Origin: Tetrapyrgos nigripes
Taxonomy: Eukaryota > Basidiomycota > Agaricomycetes > Agaricales > Campanellaceae
Assembly: GCA_013368315.1 (NCBI GenBank)
Contig: JAACJM010000263.1
Span: 42,634 to 106,633, forward strand
DNA length: 64,000 nucleotides
Reading direction: 5' to 3'
The notes below the pieces were generated by a model. It was not told the DNA's origin. It was given only the letters and a program-made list of their open reading frames with translations, and did no database searches. The position numbers and the translations under genes were made by a program. Below are positions 12,176 to 21,991 of the stretch, one piece after another; positions within the stretch are counted from its first letter, which is position 1; each line of letters begins with the position of its first letter.

Positions 12176-12662
12176 TGTTCACGACGGACCAAATAGCAAC
12201 GAAGCATCAATATTCAATGCCCGCATAGGATTATTTTCAGATTCCATTGTTTACTGGTACGATCGTGTGCTTTGATGAGATACTTCAGTCAGCACTGAGC
12301 CATGAGCGCTGATCATAGACTCATTTAGCACAAGAATTCGGGTGCCTAATCCCTTCAATCAAGCGGTGATCAACTGCCTCGAGAACGCTTCGATGCAATG
12401 ATTGCGTCACGAGTAATTGATCTTATATGTACGAAGGTCTATTTTGTAGGGCATTGCTTTTTTATCTGGTAGATAGTAAACTGGCAAATAGGGGTTGGGC
12501 CTTTGGCCACATCAGGTGCCAATCATGTGCTGGGATGTTTACCGTTTGGTGTCTTGTCCTCTTCCACCTCAGTAAGTACCTGCTGGGCTATTCTCTTCAT
12601 CCTCTTCTAAGCGAACCATGGTGGCTACTTGACAAGAACTTTAGCCAACAATTGTGGTCTGG
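12176..12662. repeat. Dispersed repeat, copy A (~490 bp, uninterrupted)
   Basis: Begins TGTTCACGACG and extends to about GTGGTCTGGA. It is clearly related over its whole length to 18618-18766 plus 19771-20160, sharing for example GCGCTGATCATAGAC, AGCACAAGAATTCG, CAATGATTGCGTCACGA and TTTATCTGGTAGATAGT. The TG start and lack of coding content would fit a solo LTR or other non-autonomous element, but no target duplication was found. Confidence 0.75.
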
Positions 12663-14435
12663 ATTAGGGCTGTGCTAGATAGATAGTTAGATAGATACGC
12701 GCCAAGTGGCCCTTCAGGACTCGGTGAAGTGGCATTGCGCAGTCACAATATCACAGATACTATAGTGTTCCAAGAGCGAGACAGTCCCCCCACGCGCAGC
12801 CGCTTGTAGAAACTTTCCTAGCTGAATCACGCACTTGAACAGAATGCCAGATGAATGTAACAGCGACCACTTAAGAAACTGTAACTGGGAAATGTGCCAA
12901 GCACCAGACTTGCCTTTGGGAGGAAGAGGAGGAGGATTTGTTATCACGACATGGGTCCAAGTGCTGAAACGCCAGGTTCCGGGAAGCACCCCGATGTACC
13001 TACGTAATACATCATCGTTCCCGGGACTATCCACTAGCTACATAATCGACAATCCGCCGCAAGGACGGCGAAGACTACACAAGGGATAGATACTAGCCAC
13101 CAAATACTTAAATGTACCAAGTATGAATAACAGAATACGAACCAGAATCAGATGTCTGAATACTAGTAGCATTGCCGTGAGATTCTAAATCCAAATTCCG
13201 CCGTTGATTCATCGCCTTTATTTCGCTGGCACGAATAGACGGGAATATCTGTATTGGACGGGCACGGACAGAACACAACGCTGGACCGACTCTAACCTGA
13301 AACACCTAAACGAAGCAGGATAGGGGTTTTCTGATGGGAAGCTTAGTAAGCGCCCGCGTCACTGGCGCGGTTTGCCCACCACAACAAGGCTGTACACCCT
13401 GTCTTCGACCTCAACTCGAACTGACCAGAAGTACATAGCGCTTTTGGTGGGCTATTTTCATTCTTTCTTACTATTTCATACGACCTCTTGGACCTCTTTC
13501 AGAACTATTATCAAAAGCTTTAATTACTCTCTTGGTCCTCTGAGCTCTCTGATGACGACCATGACCCAAGTCTCAAAGTTCAAGAACCACTGTGACGTAC
13601 AATTCCACGACTGCTCTGTGATTTCAGTTCAAAACCTTTCCTAGCTCTGCTCCGAGTCGACTATCGTGATTACTTGTGACTCCCCCTCTTTGCTTTTTCA
13701 TAACACAGGATATTATCATATAGAGGACCGTACATCTATTCCTCACTCTCCTCTCGTTGCCCAAAGTAAACTTCCTAGATATAGCCTTCTCACTCTCAGC
13801 TTTCAGGCTGTGAAATGATAAATACATCAGTGCCCTTGGTGGTGATTCAGGTGAATTTCTTCAGAGCATGTTACCTGGGTTTATTGATCTCATTTCGCTT
13901 TCTCCTTTTTTCTGCAGCTCTCGCGTTCTCCACATCCCCTCCACCTCGAGTCTAGCATAAATCGCATTATTTCTCCCTCGCCTTTTACTATTTGACAATT
14001 TCCCATTCTCGTTTGTTCATCCTCGCACCATCATTCTCATCTTTACTCACACGTCGCCCTCCAAGTGGTGGAGCCAAAAAGACGAATGATGAAGTAATAA
14101 GGATTTTGGATGGGGCTGTAGAGGCGAGCTGTTCAGTATTGAGAGAAGAGAACAAAGACAGGGCTCCGGTGCAATCACGTCAATCTCGGTGCAATGATGA
14201 AAGGTTGGAGGGCTCGCTTTGATGGCCCGTGGCGTGGCGCAGCACTTAGCCTTCACGTCCGACTCCCAAAACGACTGAATGATTTGTGATTTCCAGGGGG
14301 TAATTCTGCATTATCGCCGGATGTATATGTCTGAAACGTCTGCAGTAATGTTACTATGTACCGTCTTAATACTATTTGCCACATATGGACCGAGTTTTCA
14401 ACGAATGAATCATTTTTTGCGATCTATCACGTCAG
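12663..14435. other. Gene-poor stretch
   Basis: A short GATA-rich microsatellite lies at about 12676-12700. 13440-14000 is pyrimidine-rich on the plus strand without a recognisable gene. A minus-strand frame at 13108-13305 (VGPALCSVRARPIQIFPSI) faintly recalls the C-terminus of the 7TM family but is too short to call. Confidence 0.45.
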
Positions 14436-16599
14436 TTACTCTCCTGCTCTTCCTTCCCTTCTCCTCATCCCCTTCTCGTCCTCTGCATCGTCCTCGTCCT
14501 CAACCCACTCAAAATGAAGCTTATGAAACGCCTGATTGAGCTCTGTTGCAGGTGCAATCCAAACTCTCAGCTTTTTGTGCTTAAAGGTGTCTGTTGCAGA
14601 GGTCTGATCGTACAGATGCTCGTCCTTCACAAGGTTGTGCCGGACATCGTCAGTACCTTTGCCGTTGAAAGTAACGTGGGTCCATGGCATCTGTTGCTGA
14701 CATCCAACAGCAATGTAACAAGTGGCCGGCCCCCCCTGCTCAGTCCCCTTCTCTTCCCTCTTGACCCGTCTCTCCGTTTCCGAATCACAATCCAAATCTG
14801 AATCCGAAAGCGAATTCAATGAAAGCATCCACCATTTCTCCCGTTTGGTGTACTTCAATACGAGAAGATCTGAGTAAGGCACAGTAACACATGTGTTCCT
14901 GTCATCTTCCTCCTCCTGGTCATATGATCCCAATACAAATGGCACCCAGACGTCCAGATCGGAACCCACTGTCGTAGCGACACCCTCGCTTCGAGAATCT
15001 TCTGGAGAGAAATAATCCACCTCAAAGACCTTCTTTTCGTCCCCTCGCATCTCAAGGCAAGCCGAAACAAAGCAACTGTTTGACAATGGTCCCAGCATAC
15101 AATCTGCACGCGGATGATCACTGCTAATGAAATCAACGCCTTCGTCCCCAATCCACAAGGAATAGTCGCACTCGATGACCATCGGAAACACCCCGGACAT
15201 CCCAAACATCGGAAACGTCGAATTTCCACCTGGAAAGGCAAGTGTAAATGCCTCACTTTTGGACGGAAATTTGTAAGTCAAATTAGTGCTTTGCGGATCA
15301 CTCCTCGACGAGTTAGAGATTTCGAATTCAACCGAGAATTCGGTGGAGATTGAGACCCCCTGTAGCGGTTGAGAGCAAATAAAGTGCTGTGCAGAAGGGA
15401 GGAGGGACACAACGTGCTTGCCAGCAGCGGGAATTCTGGTTCTGCTCTTCCGAAGAATTAGTGGCTCTCTGACAGTGAGCTCACGTATATCAGCGAGAGG
15501 GGATGCAGATCCCAGGACTGCTCTATCTGGATCATGCCGGACGTAATAACCACCAGTTGTCCTCCGGAGATATACAGACACAAATCTGCCATCGTTTGTT
15601 TGACAGTATAAAGGTGCAAGGGAGACATCGGGATAGGAATGGCGTGGTTCAAGAGGAAGATGGATATGAAGACCATTGTTATTAAAGGAATATGATGATG
15701 GACTGTTGCCAATAATAGCATGTGTATTAGATGCCCGAACCTGACCAGAATATCTGAACTCGGACGGAGATCTGGCCAGTAGTCCCGTTCTTCCAGCGAG
15801 TCAGAAATCCAAGCGAAAATACTCCGATCATCTGAAATCCGGATAATTTCCTGCTGTAGTCGCATGAATGCCTTTGAGCCACCTTCACCATATATCGGCG
15901 ACATGCTGACACCGAAAATTCCCATCAGGCAATAGGCTTTATCTTCTGGTCTTGTCGTCTCCCGACGCGCCGCCCATGACATCTTCTGAGCTACACTGTA
16001 CTTTTCAATTGAATCCTCCCCAAGACATCCATCGGGATGGTAGTGACAACTGAGATGACATCCCGCAAGCTCCACCGTGTCCCAATCTTCGTCCAATCCT
16101 TATCAAAGAATGAAATGAACTCGGGAGCCAGTAGCTCCTGCAACGTCCAACCTCTCGTGAACCATTTACTTCTCTTGAAGTCTGACGCGGGGTTTTTAGG
16201 ATGAAGCTTTCCGGAAACATCAAAGAGGTAGACATAGCAAACTACGGCGTCTTCATAGTACTGGTACATGGAGTTGATGGCCTCTGAAAGCTCAGCGCTG
16301 CTTTCCTTGTTGATGCAGCACGAGTCAATCCAGATCCAATCGAAGGCACTATTCCGAGCACAGACACAGGCTTGGACGACCTTCGTGTAGCCCTTCTTCA
16401 GTTGCGTAGGAGGGAGGAAGGCTTGAATGTCATCGAAGGTGAGCTGCCGGCCATTGCAGGTATCAGCAAGGGTAATGAGGCTCTGGATGTCCTGGAAGGT
16501 GATCTCTTCATCCTCCCAGGTATGAGAGAGAATGGCGTAGCGTGGGATTTCAGTAAAGAATTCCTGGACCCTAAGGGTTTTCGTGTTTAGGAGACGCAT
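14436..16599 (-). CDS. HET-domain (heterokaryon incompatibility-type) protein, reading frame broken twice
   Basis: Starts MRLLNTKTLRVQEFF then RYAILSHTWEDEEITFQDI, the classic HET entry. It continues with DWIWIDSCCINKESSAELSEA, YYEDAVVCYVYLFDV, SKWFTRGWTLQELLAPEFI and, in a second frame, SVAQKMSWAARRETTRPEDK, AYCLMGIFGVSMSPIYGEG and AFMRLQQEIIRISDDRSIFA. A third frame resumes as GLLARSPSEFRYSGQV, NNNGLHIHLPL and a ~380-residue C-terminal region with an acidic end. Length (~720 aa) is normal for the Agaricomycete family. HET domains in filamentous fungi trigger growth arrest or cell death after non-self recognition. Adding one G at the G4 run at 16018-16021 and one at the G3 run at 15784-15786 (minus strand) restores the frame, so this is either a young pseudogene or a sequence error. 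No introns are needed. Confidence 0.88.
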
Positions 16600-17774
16600 G
16601 GAGTGTTAAGAGAGTTATATTGGATATACTGTAAAGCACAGTTGATAGTCCAAGTCAGATTATGAGCCCAGGATAACGAGAGAGGCTGACTTACAATCGA
16701 AAGGAAGGAAATGAAGAAGGTCCCTGAGTGTCATTACCTTGGCCTGTGAGGCTACTTTAAACCGGGATGACCACGTGTGTTCCTCATGCCAGACATGCTG
16801 TGAACGGAGTGATAGAAGGCTTGATGGCTTGACGAAGCTACGGCTACCACTGATTAGCACTTAGGCTTCTAAATGCGGTTTCTGTTCCTTCTATGTAGCT
16901 ACAGCAGACTAAAGCCTTCTAACGTGCATGATTGGAAGAACACATTGACGATATCGGTACAGCTGACTAGAATAATGCATGAGCTGTTGAGGCTGTAAAC
17001 GGCCTGACGGAAACCTGTGATGGAACTACAGCATTTTCCCATCTATCTTCGAATTACTCTTACTTGCAATTGATTAGATTACATCTTCTATCAAATTCTC
17101 CTTAATTGTTTTGACTCATAAGTAACAAATATTTATTAATCTCCCAGAAGGTTCTCTTGTATTCTACAAGTACTCGTAGTACTATAGATACCAAGCCATA
17201 TTGTATTAGAGAGAATCCGAATCACTACTTTGTCTACCCACTCTTCGACTCGAAGTGAGAACTCTTGGGGCCATCTCATGGGACATCACACGAGACTCTA
17301 CCGACGATGATGGTTTACTGGACTTCCGGATGTCAGTTTGTGACTGTAGCCCGCGGGTAATACATCTCTCTCTCTCTCTCTCTCTCTCTGCCTCAGATGC
17401 GAAAACATCAAAGTAAACCACTGAGCATTAAGAAGTTGGGTAGAAGTTGGGCGTAACTCATCAAAAGTGATACTTAGTATGATCCCAAACAAGAATCGCT
17501 ATCAATTTTGCGCCTCTGACTATGTAGACCGTAGCCAGGAACAAAAAAAACAGCGACGGAGCTCACAGAACTGATAGTAGCAATGGTAGATGTCGTGTTT
17601 GACTAAATTTCATGAATGTCAACAGTAAGACGTGCCCGGAAGGAATGTGCCCAGACAGGAGCTAGGCATTTATATTTCCCAGGATACCTGATGACCTCAT
17701 CCTCTGTCTCGCGCTCGTCGTCGTCCGCCCCCGTCCAATGCAGTGTCTCTAGTCCCCATCGACTCTGCTGCCGA
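16600..17774. other. Intergenic, with a (TC)n microsatellite
   Basis: No gene recognised. A pure (TC)n run of about 26 nt lies at 17364-17389. The stretch upstream of the HET start should contain its promoter, but no specific element was identified. Confidence 0.6.
17364..17389. repeat. (TC)13 microsatellite
   Basis: Uninterrupted TC dinucleotide run. Confidence 0.95.
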
Positions 17775-18617
17775 ATGGCGACCAACAACCACGCCGTCTT
17801 GTACAATCCCTCTTCTCATGCTCTTACTATCCGTCCCGCTCCCAACCAAAAATGTCCTCCATATGTCCAACGGCCAACCGCATCCTCAACCACTCCCACC
17901 TCCGCATACACGTTATCCGTATTGTAGAAGACCGCTTCCTATGGAGTTTCGTGATTATGAGGATGACTACGACGGCTATAACTATGACTATGACGAGCAA
18001 GTAGGGATAGGATGGACGAGGACCAGCAATTACTTCAACATTCTCGCTATAGCCAATCGCACTGCCTCAGTCCTCAGAACCGTCTAGTTCTGTTCCTTCT
18101 TCCAGGTCTCCATCTCCTACTCCCCATTCCTACCTTTCTTCACCACCTTTGCCTTCTCTTCAAACCCACACACCTACACCTCACGACGAAAACGCCGAAT
18201 CCTCACCCTACCACTCCGACCTAACTGCCTTTCCCCCCAACTTCATGGCAGAAGGCTACTTTGACGCGTTTTTTTCGGGTAGGGCTAATGGGAGTATGTT
18301 TTTGTGTCAGCATGTTTTGGTGCGTGGATGAGTCCTTCTCCTTCGTGTGGATCACTCATCTTTGTTTTGCCTTTACAGGACGACAGCCCCCTAGGCCGCT
18401 TCGCTGTCAAAAAAATCGCAGTCGGTCAATCCTACATATCTCTACCTTTCTTACCTTTCTATCTACCCTAGTCTACCCGCGTATGAATAACTCATCTCAT
18501 GTTTTTTGTAGGACAAAATCGCAGCCGGTCAATCCCATACGTATTTCTTACAAACTTTAAGAGAGGTAAGCTGTTGGAAAGGTTGCATCATCTGAATATT
18601 GTTGCGTATCAGTGAGC
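17775..18617 (+). pseudogene. Truncated IKS1-like protein kinase relic
   Basis: Begins MATNNHAVLYNPSSHALTIR, shifts frame, then gives YPYCRRPLPMEFRDYEDD and SNYFNILAIAN, the N-terminal signature of basidiomycete IKS1-type kinases. After another frame change it reads MAEGYFDAFFSG, RANGSMFLCQHVL, an intron, DDSPLGRFAVKKIAVGQS (beta-3 lysine), SHTYFLQTLREV and, after one more frame break, LLERLHHLNIVAYQ. Coding potential stops exactly where the dispersed repeat starts (18618). Catalytic loop, DFG and the rest of the kinase are missing, so no active kinase can be made. The block ATCGCAG.CGGTCAATCC occurs twice (about 18411 and 18519), an internal duplication inside the remaining exon region. Confidence 0.75.
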
Positions 18618-18766
18618 TGTTCACGACGAACCAAATGGCAACGATACATCAATATTCAATACCCGCATAGGATCATTTTCAGATTCCATTGTCTGTTGGT
18701 ACGACCCTGTGCTTTCATGAAATACTTCAGCCAGCACTGAGGTATGAGCGCTGATCATAGACCCAT
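18618..18766. repeat. Dispersed repeat, copy B left part
   Basis: Matches the first ~150 bp of copy A (12176-12662), starting TGTTCACGACG and ending at CATAGACCCAT. It abuts the kinase relic: the six bases GTGAGC before it look like that gene's splice donor, so the repeat may have entered an intron. Confidence 0.75.
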
Positions 18767-18800
18767 GAAGGCTTTGTGGGCCACCGCTTCGCGTGGCAAT

Positions 18801-19766
18801 AACGAGGCCCATATTTGATTAGTACATTTCCCCCCAGCATGCAAGAAATGGCATGGAGATCAGCCAGAGGAGGTCAAAACGTAGTTAGGAAATCAAATCC
18901 AGATTCTCGACCGATACTGCCTTTGCTGAGTGCTGGTGGAAGCTATTGACCTTCAGGAATAACAATAACATCCTGAGGCTGAACCCTGGCAAATGGCAGA
19001 AAGAAGACCGGATGCCGACTATCCCAATTCTAGAGTATTATATTGTTATTGCTAGCTTGGAATTCAGGAGATAATCGGATAAGAGCCTGTACTTGGGCAT
19101 TGACGAAAAAATAAGGCTGAGTACTTGAGACAACCGAAAATTAAGACAAAAAAACTGTTATAGTGATTAGTGAAGTGCAGAAGGGTACACACCGTGCAAG
19201 CATCCAAGAAAGAGGAGTGACGCTTGACGATCAATGACACATGTTCGGGAATGCATCGGGGAGCGAAACGACATAGCCACAAGTAGAAACTGTGTGTAAA
19301 GAATGTTGTTTGTCTGACTCGGATTTGACCAGAGATAGTCGAAATCCGGCATAGTCTAATTTTCCGACATTTTCTGAGGGAAAGGCTTCGAGCTCGGATT
19401 CGCTCAGATTTTTAGATATCCTTCAGAAAATACTTAGTCGGAATTAGTCGACGTCGATTTCACTGGGTATCAGGCTTTGAGATATAGGTATGGAAATGGG
19501 AGAAGTGACATGCAGTGTGTACTGAGACGTAGAAGTAGGCCGAGCGAATGGTGAGGGTGGTGGAAGGATGTTTGGTGCGGTTGATTGCCTACAGCCTGGG
19601 CAGACAAATAAAGCTGACATAATATACGGGAACTGAACGGGACTAGTTCAGTACCGGCTCCTATCAAATTCCGAGCTGGAAATTAGTAAGAAAATCCGTA
19701 TATCCAAATTGCATAGCCACACGCGGAAACGTCAGATTATAAGAACGAGACCCTAAAGGGCCTCGT
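18801..19766. mobile_element. Candidate ~1 kb non-autonomous insertion inside repeat copy B
   Basis: Relative to copy A, copy B carries about 1.0 kb of extra DNA (18767-19770). Near its ends are the inverted 9-mers ACGAGGCCC (18802-18810) and GGGCCTCGT (19758-19766), with AAT on both outer sides as a possible target duplication. No transposase frame lies inside. About 34 bp of extra sequence outside the left 9-mer leaves the exact boundary unsettled. Confidence 0.4.
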
Positions 19767-19770
19767 AATT

Positions 19771-20160
19771 TTAGCACAAGAATTCGTGTGCCTGATCCCT
19801 TCAAGCAAGTTGTAGTCAACTATATCGAGAATGCTTCCGTGCAATGATTGCGTCACGAATATTGACCTTATATACGTACGCGAAGGTCTATTCTGTAGGG
19901 CATGGAATTACATTTGCTTCTTTATCTGGTAGATAGTGAACTGGCGAATAGGGGCTGGGCCTTTGGCCTGACGCGACTACATCATGTACCATGTGCTGAG
20001 ATGTTTACCGTTTTCCATCGGATTCATTGTGCAATGTGTCTTGTCTTCTTCCCGGTCAATAAGTACCTACTAGACCATTCTCTCCGTCCTCTTCTAAGCG
20101 AACAATAGTGGTTATATAGTTGACAAGTTGAACTTTAGCCGACAATTTGTGGTCTGCATC
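19771..20160. repeat. Dispersed repeat, copy B right part
   Basis: Resumes the match to copy A at TTAGCACAAGAATTCG and runs to about GTGGTCTGCA, with several small indels (e.g. GACGCGACTACATCATG only here). Confidence 0.75.
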
Positions 20161-20588
20161 TGATGATCAAAACAGCTGGACATATGGAATTGAATAGCGG
20201 GCTAGGGTCGCTCTTGGTCTTAAGTGCTTCACTGTGGTCAATCTCTCCGTATTCGAGCTACCAAGTTACCTACTGCATACTGGTAAAATCTGTAAATCTG
20301 GTTCAGTCCAAGTCTCCCTGCTCTTCCTCTTTCTCATTCTCGTGGTTGCTACCATTTAGTTAACAGCAGCCCGTTGTTTCACTTGGCTGTCAGCGCTGGA
20401 CAGGTTTTGATCGACGGTCCCTTGGCATCGGTAAATGATATCCAGAACTCTGGCGCACTTATAAAGCCCTATGGATTATATCGCAATCTTTTCTTTCGTC
20501 TCCTACAGCACAATCCTAATCCCCTACGGTAGCTCGCTACTGGCTTGCCCTTTTCCCTCATTTCAGTCACTCGTTTAAACTCACTTGT
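20161..20588. other. Upstream region of the membrane-protein gene
   Basis: No coding feature seen. A CT-rich tract (about 20490-20570) just before the ATG at 20589 is typical of fungal promoters. Confidence 0.4.
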
Positions 20589-21511
20589 ATGAGTGAAATT
20601 ACTTCACAGATCTGGAATCTAGCAGACGACACGGACAGTCACTTTACCTATAATGGCGACTGGGAATTGATGTTCGGAAACACAATCTTTGACGAGTTCA
20701 CCGGGACTCTGAATGGGCTCAGCACGGATGGGGACGTGTTTAATAACAGTGTCCATAGCACTAAGACTAACGGGACATCTTTCACATTCAGGTTTAACGG
20801 TGAGTGACCCTTTGTTGTGGAGGACCATGGTATCATTATGGTTATCATCTAGGCACCTCGAACTTTGACATCTACGCATCCCTAACCACTACCGAGCTAG
20901 ATGGTAGCGTTGGTCCTGATCCCGGACGCGCTGACGTATCTTGTGTTTTGGATGGAGAGGTTGTCGCTATAAACGGAATTTCTCTCAGCACCGTGTCATC
21001 CATCAGCAACCAAAAAGTCTGCAGCGGACGGGCGGAACCCTCCAACAAGGAGCACGAAATAGGGTTTAAAATCAGGAATTTGAACAGGACGCGTTTTTCT
21101 TTTGATTATATTGCATACGAGCCAATACCTGACGCGATTGACGAATCGAATGGAGAAACTCTCCTCGTATCGCCGGATGCGTTGAGTTCTTCGAAGGATC
21201 CTGGACCAGGGCCCCAGCTCTCTTTTGACTCCAAGTGGAAAGGGACACCGAATGGCGACGAGGCGTTTACACAAAGCCCTGGCTCGTTAGTCACAGCGAG
21301 GTTTAATGGTCTGTGTTTCTTCACCTTTCCTCGAAATAATCTGTATGTACTGAATTTCTATTCTCGATATTTTACTTTAGGAACGGCTATCCAGTTCTAC
21401 AGCGAATTGTCGGGAAACTCTTCGTCAAAACCCAACTCTGCGACATATCAGTTGGACGATAATTCTCCAGTCTCGTTCGAGCTGAAAAATCCCGATCCCT
21501 TTAATTCCGAA

Positions 21512-21516
21512 GTCTG
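21512..21516. repeat. Target-site duplication, left copy (GTCTG)
   Basis: GTCTG directly precedes the left LTR and is repeated at 28614-28618 directly after the right LTR, the 5 bp duplication expected from a Ty1/copia integrase. Confidence 0.95.
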
Positions 21517-21885
21517 TGTCAAGCAGGCATGGTACGGCTTGTACACTACTAAACGCAGTGGCAACTACGCTACTTACCTGGGGATAAGAGTTAGCTTGTT
21601 AGGCTTGTTAGAAGCTTGTTAGAGCGATGTGGGTTAAGTATAAAACTTGTTATTTGGAGGACTATCTACAAGTCCTTATATACCTTTTAAGAGGTACAAA
21701 TACATGTAAACTAATACTAGAGTAACAATAAGATTCTATTGTACTGGATAGAACAATGCTGGTTTCGTACACTATTGTAGTACTACACTTTATTGTCTAT
21801 ATAATCTTATTGTTCTATATATAACTACTACTATTGTTCTACATAGAATACGTTGATGGCTGCAACTGAATGCGCCAATTCAACA
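21517..21885 (-). repeat. 3' LTR of copia element (left)
   Basis: 369 bp, TGTCAAGCAGG...AATTCAACA on the plus strand. It contains a TATA-like CCTTATATACC (plus) / GGTATATAAGG (minus). The only difference seen from the other LTR is G versus A at 21536/28264 (within GGTAC[G/A]GCTTG). Confidence 0.97.
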
Positions 21886-21897
21886 CTCCCCCTTGCT
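21886..21897 (-). promoter_or_regulatory. Polypurine tract of the copia element
   Basis: Minus strand reads AGCAAGGGGGAG immediately before the 3' LTR start (TGTTGAATT), the expected plus-strand priming site. Confidence 0.8.
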
Positions 21898-21991
21898 AAG
21901 CAGCACGGTAGTGCGCGTAAGCATAGGTAGGCGCTGTAAGCAGCCATGGAAGGAAGGGATCCAGTGCCTCGACGTTTACGATGCAATTTCT

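Noticed and set aside
12176..12662. Solo LTR call for the dispersed repeat
   Set aside because: It starts with TG, but no matching target duplication or definite CA end could be found for either copy, so it is reported only as a repeat.
13108..13305. Possible 7TM C-terminus on the minus strand
   Set aside because: Only a faint resemblance (VGPALCSVRARPIQIFPSI) with no upstream membrane exons, so not called.
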